Source: JL08 sp039969355
GTDB lineage: Bacteria; Pseudomonadota; Alphaproteobacteria; Rhodobacterales; Rhodobacteraceae
Length of the DNA: 64,000 nt
Reading direction: 5' to 3'
Assembly: GCA_039969355.1 (NCBI GenBank)
Contig: JBDVOA010000028.1
Coordinates: forward strand, 1-64,000
Translations under genes and position numbers: made by a program
Shown: piece after piece, positions 54,529 through 63,880 of the stretch
Position numbering within the stretch: the stretch's first letter is position 1
Layout of the letters: each line of letters starts with the position of its first letter
The notes under the pieces: model-generated
Database searches by the model: none
What the model was told of the DNA's origin: nothing
What the model saw: only the letters and a program-made list of their open reading frames with translations

Positions 54529-55272
54529 GTGGCGAAGCCTGTCAGATCCAGACATATCTGGCTTTTGAGACGCCTCGCCATTGCATTATACGCTATGCTT
54601 GCTGCGACAGCGGCAACAGCTAACTGCCGACAGGCTTTGGCGCTCGCACTGGATGTTTCCGGTTCAGTGGATGCCGCTGAATACAGGTTACAGCTAGACG
54701 GTCTGGCGGGTGCACTAGCATCTGCGGACGTTCAAACCGCGCTGCTCGCCATGCCGTCGGCGCCGGTCTCTTTGGCAATTTATGAATGGAGCGGCCCGGA
54801 CGATCAGCGTCTACTTCAGGATTGGATCTCGGTCGTAGACACTCCAACCATTGATCAAATTGTTACCCGGTTGCGAACCACCTACCGCAAACATGGCAAT
54901 CCGGGGACGGCGCTTGGCACAGCGATTTCATTCGGCACGAATCTTTTGCATCAAAAGAGCGATTGCTGGAAACAAACACTCGATATCTCCGGAGACGGAA
55001 AGTCGAACATGGGCCCGCACCCGCAAGATATTTCGCGCGTTGCCGGACAATCTGACATTGTTGTAAATGGACTTGTGATCGGTGCGGACGCGCCAAAAAT
55101 TGGCGATGCCCGACAAGTTGATATTGCCGAGCTTTCATCCTATTTCAGAGCGTATGTGATCGTTGGCACTGATTCATTTGTTGAGACAGCGTTAGGATTT
55201 GATGCCTTTGAGGAAGCCATGACCAGAAAGTTGCTGCGGGAATTGGAAGGGTTGGTTCTGTCTCGCCTGTAA
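54529..55272 (+). CDS. DUF1194 secreted von Willebrand factor A-domain protein
   Basis: The 247-residue protein begins with a positive stretch and a hydrophobic signal (LLRRLAIALYAMLAATAATA), then a vWA domain of the DUF1194 family: ALALDVSGSVDAAEYRLQLDG holds the DxSxS metal site; RTTYRKHGNPGTALGTAISF and TLDISGDGKSN are also typical. It is periplasmic; its partner is unknown. The start is uncertain: GTG 54529, or TTG 54499 overlapping gloA; neither has a strong ribosome site. Confidence 0.85.
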   Translation: MAKPVRSRHIWLLRRLAIALYAMLAATAATANCRQALALALDVSGSVDAAEYRLQLDGLAGALASADVQTALLAMPSAPVSLAIYEWSGPDDQRLLQDWISVVDTPTIDQIVTRLRTTYRKHGNPGTALGTAISFGTNLLHQKSDCWKQTLDISGDGKSNMGPHPQDISRVAGQSDIVVNGLVIGADAPKIGDARQVDIAELSSYFRAYVIVGTDSFVETALGFDAFEEAMTRKLLRELEGLVLSRL

Positions 55273-55355
55273 GACCCACTCTGGTTTTTTACCCCAAAAG
55301 GGCCAACCCCCTAATAATTATTAGATATTGATGACTCGCCCGACGGTTCATTTTC

Positions 55356-55853
55356 TTAATAAATGTAGCGGATTTGGTCGGTCCAGTAACGTTCAACACG
55401 TTTGAGGGAAGACGTTATCTCTTGGATACCTTCCGGACCAAGAACGCCCTTGCTTTCAAGCCCTTCCGCATGGCGCGCAAACAGCTCAGCGACTACATCG
55501 CGTATGTTGCGACCCTTTTCAGTCAGGCGAACCCGTACAGACCGACGATCAATCTCGCACCTCTGGTGGTGCATATATTCCATTTCAACAAGTTTCTTCA
55601 GGTTGTAGCTGACGTTGCTGCCTTGATAATATCCCCGGCTCTTCAGTTCGCCTGCGGTGACCTCATTGTCACTGATATTAAAAAGTAGTAGCGCCTGTAC
55701 TGCATTAATCTCTAGTACACCAACACGTTCAAATTCGTCTTTAATGACATCCAGAAGCAAGCGATGAAGCCGTTCCACCAACGCTAGCGACTCCAGATAT
55801 CCGGACATAAATCCTTTGTCGTGGATCGCCCCAAGTGGTTGTTGCATACTCAT
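55356..55853 (-). CDS. MarR-family regulator, LdtR-like
   Basis: This 165-residue winged-helix regulator has NAVQALLLFNISDNEVTAGELKSRGYYQGSNVSY as two adjacent parts of the DNA-binding domain, with KKLVEMEYMHHQRCEIDRRSV forming the wing. In alphaproteobacteria LdtR controls an L,D-transpeptidase gene and stress tolerance. No ldt gene is adjacent. ATG 55853 follows GGAG; a second Met two codons on is possible. Confidence 0.83.
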   Translation of the reverse strand: MSMQQPLGAIHDKGFMSGYLESLALVERLHRLLLDVIKDEFERVGVLEINAVQALLLFNISDNEVTAGELKSRGYYQGSNVSYNLKKLVEMEYMHHQRCEIDRRSVRVRLTEKGRNIRDVVAELFARHAEGLESKGVLGPEGIQEITSSLKRVERYWTDQIRYIY

Positions 55854-55933
55854 TCTTTTCTCCGACTCAAGCTGCTTGAGCCGAGAGTGACAAACAAAAC
55901 CCAATAATCCGTTAAATCAGTTTTTTGAGGAAT

Positions 55934-56197
55934 TTATCCCTTATTCTGAAGAGCCTGAGATATTTCCGAGATCAGATCATGAAACTGAACCGGAGGTGTT
56001 TTCTGCCCGGTGATCCACTGATACAGATCCGGATCGCTTTCCTCGAGCAAGCAATCATAGAGCTGCAGCCCCCCCTCGTCCAGGCTGGGCAAATTTGCAT
56101 CTGCAAAGGAAGACAAGATCAGATCCATCTCTTTGATACCTCGCCGCATCGACCTCATTCTTAGCCGCTTAAGGCGATGCGCGGGGTCTTCGGTCAT
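55934..56197 (-). CDS. sdhE: FAD assembly factor SdhE (succinate dehydrogenase assembly factor 2)
   Basis: SdhE helps attach FAD covalently to SdhA. The 87-residue helical protein has the RGxxE signature in RMRSMRRGIKEMDLIL and a C-terminal YQWITGQKTPP. It overlaps the upstream XRE gene by four bases (ATGA). The sdh genes are not in the window. Confidence 0.93.
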   Translation of the reverse strand: MTEDPAHRLKRLRMRSMRRGIKEMDLILSSFADANLPSLDEGGLQLYDCLLEESDPDLYQWITGQKTPPVQFHDLISEISQALQNKG

Positions 56198-56592
56198 TCG
56201 GCAGGGTCCAGCTGGGTGGCACGCAACCGCTTTTCCAATCGCGCCAGTTTTTCGGCGTTGCTCAGCATATCCGATCGAATACTCCGAATCTCGAGCAAGA
56301 TATCCTTGGTGTTGTCGCTCATCTCTGTTTGGTCCTGTGGGCTATCAAGCCCAGCTCCCGTCCCGTTCATCAGCCACGTCATCGAAACGTTTAGCAGACC
56401 CGCCATCATAGACAGGCGATTCGCCCGCGGCTCGGCCAGATCGTCTTCCCACGCCTGAAGTGAGGCAAGCTCAACACCTAGACGTTCAGCCATCTGGGCC
56501 TGTGTCATCCCGGTGTATTCCCGCGCCCCAGCCAGACGGTCGCCAAAAGTTGCCGCATCTGGTCCAAACCAGTCATTCGTCGTCTCGTTCAT
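56194..56592 (-). CDS. XRE-family helix-turn-helix regulator
   Basis: The 132-residue protein has an HTH_XRE domain (about residues 16-75): FGDRLAGAREYTGMTQAQMAERLGV, followed by a C-terminal helix with heptads (LLEIRSIRSDMLSNAEKLARLEKRLR) for oligomerisation. ATG 56592 follows GGAGATC. Coupled to sdhE, so the operon joins a regulator to flavin assembly; targets are unknown. Confidence 0.88.
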   Translation of the reverse strand: MNETTNDWFGPDAATFGDRLAGAREYTGMTQAQMAERLGVELASLQAWEDDLAEPRANRLSMMAGLLNVSMTWLMNGTGAGLDSPQDQTEMSDNTKDILLEIRSIRSDMLSNAEKLARLEKRLRATQLDPAE

Positions 56593-56692
56593 TCTGATCT
56601 CCAAAGCCCGGTTCCAAAATGCGCAATCCGCTTGAACGGGGTTTGCGCGCACCCTAAGACATGCGGGTACAACTTACAAACAGAGGCCACCC

Positions 56693-57895
56693 ATGGATTT
56701 CCTGTCTGCGACACTGTCACGCGTCAAACCGTCTCCGACCATCGCCGTTAGCACGAAGGCGCAAGAGTTGAAGGCCGCAGGTCATGATGTCATCGGGCTA
56801 GGCGCTGGTGAGCCAGATTTCGACACACCCAAAAACATTCGGGACGCGGGCATCGCTGCGATCCGCTCCGGAAAAACCCGGTACACAGCCCCCGACGGCA
56901 TAATCGAGCTGAAGCAGGCAATCTGCGCCAAATTCAAACGCGACAATGGCTTGGACTATGTTCCATCCCAAGTGAGCGTAGGAACCGGTGGTAAACAGAT
57001 CCTCTACAACGCCCTAATGGCAACTCTGAACGCCGGAGATGAAGTCGTAATTCCCGCGCCCTACTGGGTCAGTTATCCCGATATGGTTTTGCTGGCAGGT
57101 GGAGAGCCGGTCATTGCACCTGCGCGCCTTGAAGACAATTTCAAACTGACACCCGAGGCACTTGAAAAGGCAATCACGCCGAAAACCAAATGGTTTATCT
57201 TCAACTCACCGTCAAATCCTACTGGTGCCGGGTATTCAGCCGCTGAATTGAGGGCACTCACCGACGTCCTGATGCGGCATCCGCATGTCTGGGTGATGAC
57301 AGACGACATGTACGAATTGCTGGCCTATGACGGTTTTGAATTTTGTACCCCCGCAGAGGTTGAACCAGCGCTCTATGAACGCACCCTAACCTGCAATGGG
57401 GTCTCCAAGGCGTATGCGATGACCGGTTGGCGAATAGGCTATGCGGCGGGACCCGAGCCTCTCATCGCCGCTATGCGCAAAATCCAGTCACAAAGCACGT
57501 CCAATCCCTGCTCAGTCAGCCAATGGGCTGCAATAGAAGCACTGAACGGCACGCAGGATTTTATCCAGCCGCACAACCTTATGTTCAAACGCCGGCGTGA
57601 TCTGGTCATTTCGATGCTCAGCGAAATCGAAGGCATCACCTGCCCGACACCGGAGGGCGCTTTTTACGTTTACCCCTCCATCACTGGATTGATCGGAAAG
57701 ACCAGCAAAGCTGGAACAAAGATCACCAACGATGAGGTTTTTGCGACCGCTCTGCTTGAGGAAGCAGGCGTAGCTGTCGTATTTGGTGCCGCCTTTGGAT
57801 TATCCCCCAATTTTCGGGTCAGCTATGCGACATCCGATGAGGCGCTGATTGAGGCCTGTACCCGCATTCAGAAATTCTGTTCAGACCTAACTTGA
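56693..57895 (+). CDS. Aspartate aminotransferase, class Ib
   Basis: The 400-residue PLP enzyme transfers amino groups between aspartate and 2-oxoglutarate. IGLGAGEPDFDTPKNIRDAG, NSPSNPTGAGYS, the PLP lysine in CNGVSKAYAMTGWRIGYAAG and FRVSYATSDEALIEA are family motifs (AspC/AatA type). It is divergent from the XRE gene with 100 bases between starts. Some class Ib members also act on aromatic amino acids. Confidence 0.93.
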   Translation: MDFLSATLSRVKPSPTIAVSTKAQELKAAGHDVIGLGAGEPDFDTPKNIRDAGIAAIRSGKTRYTAPDGIIELKQAICAKFKRDNGLDYVPSQVSVGTGGKQILYNALMATLNAGDEVVIPAPYWVSYPDMVLLAGGEPVIAPARLEDNFKLTPEALEKAITPKTKWFIFNSPSNPTGAGYSAAELRALTDVLMRHPHVWVMTDDMYELLAYDGFEFCTPAEVEPALYERTLTCNGVSKAYAMTGWRIGYAAGPEPLIAAMRKIQSQSTSNPCSVSQWAAIEALNGTQDFIQPHNLMFKRRRDLVISMLSEIEGITCPTPEGAFYVYPSITGLIGKTSKAGTKITNDEVFATALLEEAGVAVVFGAAFGLSPNFRVSYATSDEALIEACTRIQKFCSDLT

Positions 57896-58006
57896 ATTGG
57901 CGTCCCGCGGCTGCGGGGTTAATCCCAGTGTTTCAAGTAGATGTAGAATTGGGAAGACCTAGCTGATAGGTTTTCCGAAACTTAAGATTTGCAGAAGGCT
58001 GCGTTC

Positions 58007-58417
58007 ATGGCGAGTGAATTGCCTGAGTACTATTTCCGGGTCCGTGAAAACGGGGCGGTTGTATTTCGGATCGACACCGAGAACCGCCAACGCCGGATCG
58101 AGATGGACCAGATTGCGGTGGTCAACATTCGCAATGGAGAAGTGCGGCCACACGGTGAACGGGAATTGTCAAAAGACGATCTGCGCGAAATCGGCGACTG
58201 GGTGACCAGTCGAAAGACTGTGCTTGCGCGTCGCGATATCGACGACATCTTCCGAGCGGTTGACTATATGAACCTGACAACACAATGGGCGCAATCCAAG
58301 GCGAGCACCGAACAGTTAGAAGAAGTCACGGATGACCTGTTACTGGCAATGCACGACTTGCGTTCCGTATTGGTACGCAAGAAAGCCGATCGGCTTTCGA
58401 AGGAGCAAAAGGCATAA
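58007..58417 (+). CDS. Conserved protein of unknown function
   Basis: This 136-residue soluble protein has ELPEYYFRVRENGAVVFRIDTENRQRRIEMDQIAV (two adjacent parts) then a helical half (DLREIGDWVTSRKTVLARRDIDDI, and a charged C-terminal helix). It looks like the small conserved Rhodobacterales proteins without a known role. ATG 58007 follows AGAAGG. No catalytic motif is visible. Confidence 0.78.
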   Translation: MASELPEYYFRVRENGAVVFRIDTENRQRRIEMDQIAVVNIRNGEVRPHGERELSKDDLREIGDWVTSRKTVLARRDIDDIFRAVDYMNLTTQWAQSKASTEQLEEVTDDLLLAMHDLRSVLVRKKADRLSKEQKA

Positions 58418-58439
58418 CCCGCGCTGGGCGTAGGCGGCG

Positions 58440-59534
58440 CTATTCTTCGAACTGCGATAGCTCATCCCAGCCGAAGGAAACGCCAATGCCCGGTTCGACC
58501 GATGCGACCGCACGGTTATTTTCGATTGCCAGAGGCCGCGCCGTGTACCGATCAATCGGAAAGCTGTGAAACTCAAGCCAGCCGCCATGAGTCTGAGCCG
58601 AGACGAGGCTGACATGGAGTTCCTGCATCCCGTGGCTGCAAATCGGAATCTCGGCCACCCTTGCACGCCTGGCGACCTCAAACCAGCCTGTGATGAAACC
58701 GCAATTTGACGCATCAGGCTGAATGAATCCCAGTTCACTGTATGCTATCGCCATCTCGAATTCGTGGATCGTATGGAGGTTTTCCCCCATCGCAACCGCC
58801 ACGCCGGTTGCGCGTGTAATTTCGGCATATCGTTTGTAATTATCCGGTATGATGGGTTCTTCGAACCAAAAGATGTTCTGATCCTTGACGGCATTTGCCA
58901 GTTCAATCGCATGCAAAACAGACATTGAGTAACCGGCGTCGATCATTAAGGTTGCCTCTCGTCTGATCAGACCCTTGACCACGTGAATACGTTCAAAATG
59001 CTAATCCAGCATGGGTTCCCTAATATTGATTTTGACTGCATCCAGATAGCCTTGGATGTTGTAAAGCAGTTTTGGCAACGAAAAAGCCAGATCGATACAA
59101 CCTCCATAGGCCCGGCAAGTGTTATCAGCACCCCCTGCGACTTTGTGTAAGGGTTGTGCTAGCGCCTTGCACTGCAGATCCCACAACGCAATGTCGATGG
59201 CGGAGATCGCAAAGCTTAGGAGCCCGTCTCGCCCGACATAGTGCATGTGCCATTGCATAGACTCGTTGAGCGCTTCGATATCGTCGGCGTCCTAGCCTGC
59301 GAGATAAGGGGCCAGATCAAGCTGGATCAGAAATGAAATCGCCTCGCCGCCTCTACCTTCGGTATAACTGTCGCCGGTTCCAACAAACCCATCTTCTAGC
59401 GTGATGGTGGCAGTAAAAAGATGGAAATGACTGTGATCTCCGTGCTTGGCATCGACCGACACCTCGTCCAGCGGGACGTTGAACAAGCAGGCCGTAACGA
59501 AGCGATCTTTGCCATATTTATTACATATCCGCAC
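58440..59534 (-). pseudogene. Broken mandelate racemase/muconate lactonizing enzyme (enolase superfamily) gene
   Basis: Three pieces in the same minus-strand frame together make a full enolase-superfamily dehydratase: VPLDEVSVDAKHGDHSHFHL and GYTEGRGG-like start, SAIDIALWDLQCKALAQPLHKVAGG, TLMIDAGYSMSVLHAIELANAVKDQNIFWFEEP, VAVAMGENLHTIHEFEMA, ICSHGMQELHVSLVSAQ. Two TAG stops interrupt it, at 59292-59294 and 59001-59003. The catalytic Lys-x-Lys pair is degraded (AVKINIR), and a few residues before it appear deleted. It was probably a sugar-acid dehydratase, the last gene of this operon. Probable original start GTG 59534, overlapping the upstream gene stop. Confidence 0.85.
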
Positions 59535-60471
59535 ATTCCGGCACAGGGCTGATGACCGTCCCATTTGCCAGATGTTGCAAGAGATTATCAACCGTAAGTG
59601 CACCCATGGCCTCTCGGGTTTCAATTGTTGCACTCCCGACGTGAGGAAGCAGAACGACGTTCGTCAACTGTCGCAAAGCTTCCGGAACCCTTGGCTCTTC
59701 AGCAAATACATCCAACCCGGCCCACCCAAGCCGCCCGTCCTGCAAGGCGACGATCATGGCTTCCTCGTCCACAACCGAACCGCGACTAACATTTATCAGC
59801 GTGCCTCTGGCGCCAAGAGCATTGATCACATCAGCATTCACGATCCGGTTCGTCGATGGCCCGCCCGGCGTAATGCAGATCAGCGCGTCCACGTCTCCTG
59901 CCATCTCGGTCAGGTTGTCGTAGTAGCGATACGCGACATCTTTTTTGTTGCGGGAATGGTAGACAATCGTAGCTCCGAAAGGCGCGAGTTTGTCAGCTAT
60001 GGCCTGACCGATCCGTCCCAGTCCCAATATGCCAATCGTCTGATTATCCATAGATCGCGTCAGAGGCGCATTGCCATCTTTGTCCCACCTGCCAGAACGA
60101 ACGTATGCATCATCCCGTAACAATTCGCGGTAACAACTCATCAACAACAATAGCGCCGTGGTCGCCACCTCCGCGTTCAGGACATTGGGCGTATGGGTCA
60201 CGATCACCCCACGTTCGCGGGCCATGGCCGTATCGATTGCATCATACCCAACGCCGTAGCAGCTGATTACCTTGAGATTCGGCAGCGCCGCCATCACTTC
60301 GGGCTTGATGCCATCGTGCCCATTGGTCGCGACATACTCGATCTGCTCACCATTTTGAGCAACCCATGTCAACGGATCGGACAGATCAGCAAACTTACGA
60401 ATTTCAAATCTATCGCCCAATCGCGTGAGCATTACATCCGTTGCTTCACCGATCAACAAAAGCTCAGCCAT
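59521..60471 (-). CDS. D-2-hydroxyacid dehydrogenase (glyoxylate/hydroxypyruvate reductase-like)
   Basis: The 316-residue enzyme has the NAD(P)-binding site LGLGRIGQAIADKLAPFGA, catalytic Arg region NVSRGSVVDEEAMI, Glu in LDVFAEEPRVPEAL, and His in VLLPHVGSATIETREAMG. It reduces glyoxylate, hydroxypyruvate or a related 2-keto acid with NAD(P)H. In a sugar-acid operon it would recycle a keto-acid product. It starts two bases after the FAH gene ends. Confidence 0.93.
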   Translation of the reverse strand: MAELLLIGEATDVMLTRLGDRFEIRKFADLSDPLTWVAQNGEQIEYVATNGHDGIKPEVMAALPNLKVISCYGVGYDAIDTAMARERGVIVTHTPNVLNAEVATTALLLLMSCYRELLRDDAYVRSGRWDKDGNAPLTRSMDNQTIGILGLGRIGQAIADKLAPFGATIVYHSRNKKDVAYRYYDNLTEMAGDVDALICITPGGPSTNRIVNADVINALGARGTLINVSRGSVVDEEAMIVALQDGRLGWAGLDVFAEEPRVPEALRQLTNVVLLPHVGSATIETREAMGALTVDNLLQHLANGTVISPVPECADM

Positions 60472-60473
60472 CG

Positions 60474-61322
60474 TTAGTCGTCTTCAACAACGTTCTGTCG
60501 TTGTTCTCCCAGTCCCTGAATGGTTAGTTCCAACACGTCACCTTTCTTCAGGTATACCGGTGACGGCTTCATACCCATACCCACACCTGGTGGTGTCCCG
60601 GTCGAAATAACGTCACCCGGATGCAGGGTCATCAGACCTGACAGATGTTCGATGATCTCAGCAACGGTAAAGATCATTGTCTTGGTGTTGCCTGTTTGCC
60701 GCCGCGCACCGTTCACATCAAGCGACATAGAAAGGTCCTGCGGATCGCCGACTTCGTCCCGCGTTACCAACCATGGACCGGTGGGGCCGAAGGTGTCGCA
60801 GGACTTTCCCTTAGTCCAGTTACCGGACAGGTTATTCTGAAAATGCCGTTCACTGACATCATTGATCACGCAATATCCCGCGACATGATCAAGCGCGTTC
60901 TCTTTGCTGACATATTTTGCACTGGTGCCAATCACGACGCCGAGCTCAACTTCCCAGTCGGTCGAGGTTGATCCGCGCGGCATGGACACATCATCGTAAG
61001 GCCCGACCACAGCCGAATTGGCCTTGAAAAACAGAACAGGATGGTCGGGAAACGGGTTGCCGGTCTCGATTGCATGGTCAGTGTAGTTCAGACCAATGCA
61101 AAGAAACTTGCCAATATCGCCGACACAGGCCCCGATGCGCGGGCTGCCTTCGACCACGGACAGAGTGGCAGGATCAAGCGCACGCAATTTGTCCAAACTG
61201 GCATCTGATAGCGACGGTCCGCTGATGTCTTCAACGTGGTCTGAAAGGTCGCGCAGTAGGCCGTTTGCGTCGATCATGCCGGGCTTTTCTGCGCCGACTT
61301 GTCCATAACGTACAAGTTTCAT
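60474..61322 (-). CDS. Fumarylacetoacetate hydrolase (FAH) family protein
   Basis: The 282-residue protein has the FAH fold: FLCIGLNYTDHAIETGNPFPDHPVLFFKA in two parts, STDWEVELGVVIG with Asp-Glu metal ligands, GYCVINDVSERHFQN, and DVISTGTPPGVGMGM. In deoxy-sugar-acid pathways such enzymes cleave 2,4-diketo-3-deoxy acids into pyruvate and a hydroxy acid. Overlaps nothing; ten bases separate it from the IlvD-type gene. Confidence 0.93.
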   Translation of the reverse strand: MKLVRYGQVGAEKPGMIDANGLLRDLSDHVEDISGPSLSDASLDKLRALDPATLSVVEGSPRIGACVGDIGKFLCIGLNYTDHAIETGNPFPDHPVLFFKANSAVVGPYDDVSMPRGSTSTDWEVELGVVIGTSAKYVSKENALDHVAGYCVINDVSERHFQNNLSGNWTKGKSCDTFGPTGPWLVTRDEVGDPQDLSMSLDVNGARRQTGNTKTMIFTVAEIIEHLSGLMTLHPGDVISTGTPPGVGMGMKPSPVYLKKGDVLELTIQGLGEQRQNVVEDD

Positions 61323-61332
61323 GTATTTTTCC

Positions 61333-63129
61333 TCAGTGATTGTCGCGTGGCATGTGTTTACGTGCGATATCTTGATAGTGGTCTGCCCCGTGAAGAGTCA
61401 TACCCTGATCAAATCGCCCTACTTTTTCGCGGAATAGTTCCTGCCAGGGAGACTGGCTTTCTGGTGAGGCATAGCCACCTTCTGCCGCAAGAATTCGTGC
61501 CCTTTCGGCAAGTTCCTCCAGCGGGACCAACATATCCGCGGTGCATTTGGCCAGATCGATGCGCACTTTGTCCCCTGTTTTTAGCAGCGCCAAGCCACCG
61601 CCATCGGCAGCCTCGGGCGAAGCATTCAGGATGGATGGGCTGCCGGATGTGCCGGACTGGCGGCCATCTCCGATGCAGGGCAAAGCTTCTGTACCCTTTT
61701 TCAGAAGATATGCTGGTGGGCGCATGTTCACAACTTCAGCGCCACCGGGATAACCCTTTGGCCCGGCGCCCCGCATGAACAAGATGCAATTCACATCGAT
61801 TTTCTCGGCTGGATCGTCAATTCGGTGATGAAAATCCTCGGGGCCGTCGAAAACAACTGCGCGTCCTTCAAAGGCGTTCGGGTCGTCAGGGTTCGACAAA
61901 TAGGTCGATCGAAATCCGTCGCTGATCACACTGGTTTTCATGATCGCGCTTTCGAACAGATTGCCCGACAGATTGATGAAACCCGCCTGTGGTTTGAGTG
62001 GATCAGACACCGGCTTAATCACATTTGTGTCTTCTGATCGTACCGTGCCGCAGTTGCTCCCCATGCTTTGACCGTTTACGGTTATGGCATCGGGGTGCGG
62101 CAACAAACCGGCCTCCATCAGCTCACCAACAACCGCAGGTACCCCGCCGGCATGTTGGTAATCTTCCCCAAGGTACTCACCTGCAGGCTGCAGGTTGACC
62201 AAGAGCGGAACATCGTGGCCAATTCTTTGCCAATCATCATTGTTGAGCGGCACGCCGAGATGGCGGGCGATACCATTCAGATGGATCGGCGCGTTTGTAG
62301 ACCCACCAATGGCCGAATTGATGACAATGGCATTCTCAAATGCTTCGCGTGTCATCACGTTCGAGGGACGCAGGTCTTCCCAAACCATGTCGACGATGCG
62401 ACGCCCGGTCTCGTAACTGATTTGGCCACGTTCGCGGTAGGGTGCCGGGATGGCAGCCGAGCCCGGTAATTGCATGCCCAGCGCCTCAGCTAGGCTGTTC
62501 ATCGTAGTAGCCGTGCCCATCGTGTTACAGTACCCGACAGACGGCGCCGATGAGGCCACGAGTTCCATAAATCCGTCATTGTCAATTTCACCAGCGGCAA
62601 GCATCTCTCGGGCTTTCCAGACAATGGTCCCAGATCCAGTGCGTTCTCCGCGAAACCAGCCATTGAGCATTGGGCCGACCGATAATGCAATCGCTGGGAT
62701 ATTAACCGTCGCCGCCGCCATTAAAAGCGCGGGTGTCGTCTTGTCACACCCGATGTTCAGAACAACGCCGTCTAATGGATAGCCAAACAGCGTCTCGACC
62801 AGCGATAGATACGCCAAATTCCGATCCAGCATTGCCGTGGGGCGTTTTCCAGTTTCCTGAATTGGATGCACCGGAACTTCGATGCAAGTACCGCCCGCCG
62901 CGACGATGCCATCGCGAACACGCTTGGTCAGCTCAAGGTGATGTCGGTTACACGGACTCAGATCACTACCTGTCTGGGCAATCCCAATTATGGGCTTGCC
63001 GGACTGCAACTCTTCGCGTGTCAGCCCGTAATTCAAATAGCGCTCAAGATAAAGCGCCGTCATTTCCGGGTTGTCCGGGTTCATGAACCATTTGCGTGAA
63101 CGCAAGTTTTCAATGCTGATTTTCTTCAT
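61333..63129 (-). CDS. IlvD/Edd-family sugar-acid dehydratase
   Basis: The 598-residue iron-sulfur dehydratase resembles L-arabonate/D-xylonate dehydratases more than dihydroxyacid dehydratase. Motifs are IIGIAQTGSDLSPCNRHH and VLNIGCDKTTPALLMAAAT (cluster Cys and carbamylated Lys region), VGYCNTMGTATTMNSLAEALGM (cluster Cys), GNLFESAIMKTS and GRQSGTSGSPSILN. ATG 63129 follows AGGATAAATAC. Four bases separate it from the SDR gene. Confidence 0.92.
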   Translation of the reverse strand: MKKISIENLRSRKWFMNPDNPEMTALYLERYLNYGLTREELQSGKPIIGIAQTGSDLSPCNRHHLELTKRVRDGIVAAGGTCIEVPVHPIQETGKRPTAMLDRNLAYLSLVETLFGYPLDGVVLNIGCDKTTPALLMAAATVNIPAIALSVGPMLNGWFRGERTGSGTIVWKAREMLAAGEIDNDGFMELVASSAPSVGYCNTMGTATTMNSLAEALGMQLPGSAAIPAPYRERGQISYETGRRIVDMVWEDLRPSNVMTREAFENAIVINSAIGGSTNAPIHLNGIARHLGVPLNNDDWQRIGHDVPLLVNLQPAGEYLGEDYQHAGGVPAVVGELMEAGLLPHPDAITVNGQSMGSNCGTVRSEDTNVIKPVSDPLKPQAGFINLSGNLFESAIMKTSVISDGFRSTYLSNPDDPNAFEGRAVVFDGPEDFHHRIDDPAEKIDVNCILFMRGAGPKGYPGGAEVVNMRPPAYLLKKGTEALPCIGDGRQSGTSGSPSILNASPEAADGGGLALLKTGDKVRIDLAKCTADMLVPLEELAERARILAAEGGYASPESQSPWQELFREKVGRFDQGMTLHGADHYQDIARKHMPRDNH

Positions 63130-63133
63130 GTAT

Positions 63134-63880
63134 TTATCCTGACCATCCGCCATCAATGACGTGAGCTTGACCGGTGGTAAATGCGCTTTCGTCGCCAGCT
63201 AGGTAAACGACAAGGGCGGCGATCTCTTCAGCTGTTGCAATTCGGCCCATTGGTTGGCGCGCAACAAAAGCCTTCATCGCCGCCTCGTAGTCATCGGTGG
63301 CATGCAATCTTTCTTGCAAACTTGGGCTCTCAACGGTACCCGGGCAAATAGCGTTACAGCGAATTCCTTTGGTAATATAGTCAATCGCAATCGATTTCGT
63401 CAGTCCCAACACAGCGGCCTTGGTGGTTCCATAGACGAAGCGGTTTGGCGCGCCGATGATCGACGAACAGGCAGATGACATGTTGATGATCGATCCGCCG
63501 CCTCGTTCAAGCATCCCTGGCAAAGCAGCGCGAATTGTTCGCAACATCGAACGCACATTCAGATCAAAGGCAAAGTCCCACTCATCGTCTGCCGCATCCA
63601 AAATTGTTCCATTGTGAACAAATCCTGCGCAATTGAACAAAATATCTGGTTGGGCCCGCCCTACCCCCGAAGCAACACTTTCGTCATCCCGGACGTTAAG
63701 TTCAAAAGTTTCGATGTTATCATGATGGCCATCTCGAATCGTAGACAGCGCTTCCATGTTGATATCGGTCGCAAAAACCTGCGCACCTTCTGACGCCATT
63801 GCCAAGGCACTGGCCCGACCGATCCCCTGACCGGCAGCTGTCACCAGCGCCCGCTTCCCTTTTAGTCTATGGCCTGACAC
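63134..63880 (-). CDS. SDR-family dehydrogenase of the sugar-acid operon
   Basis: The 248-residue short-chain dehydrogenase has NAD-binding TAAGQGIGRASALAMASEG, NCAGFVHNGTIL, Ser-Tyr-Lys catalysis in INMSSACSSIIGAPNRFVYGTTKAA, and a typical C-terminus. It likely oxidises a 2-keto-3-deoxy acid to the 2,4-diketo acid cleaved by the FAH protein. GTG 63880 is preferred because GGGGGA precedes it; the frame stays open to the window edge through ATG 63958, so a longer form is possible. Confidence 0.88.
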   Translation of the reverse strand: MSGHRLKGKRALVTAAGQGIGRASALAMASEGAQVFATDINMEALSTIRDGHHDNIETFELNVRDDESVASGVGRAQPDILFNCAGFVHNGTILDAADDEWDFAFDLNVRSMLRTIRAALPGMLERGGGSIINMSSACSSIIGAPNRFVYGTTKAAVLGLTKSIAIDYITKGIRCNAICPGTVESPSLQERLHATDDYEAAMKAFVARQPMGRIATAEEIAALVVYLAGDESAFTTGQAHVIDGGWSG

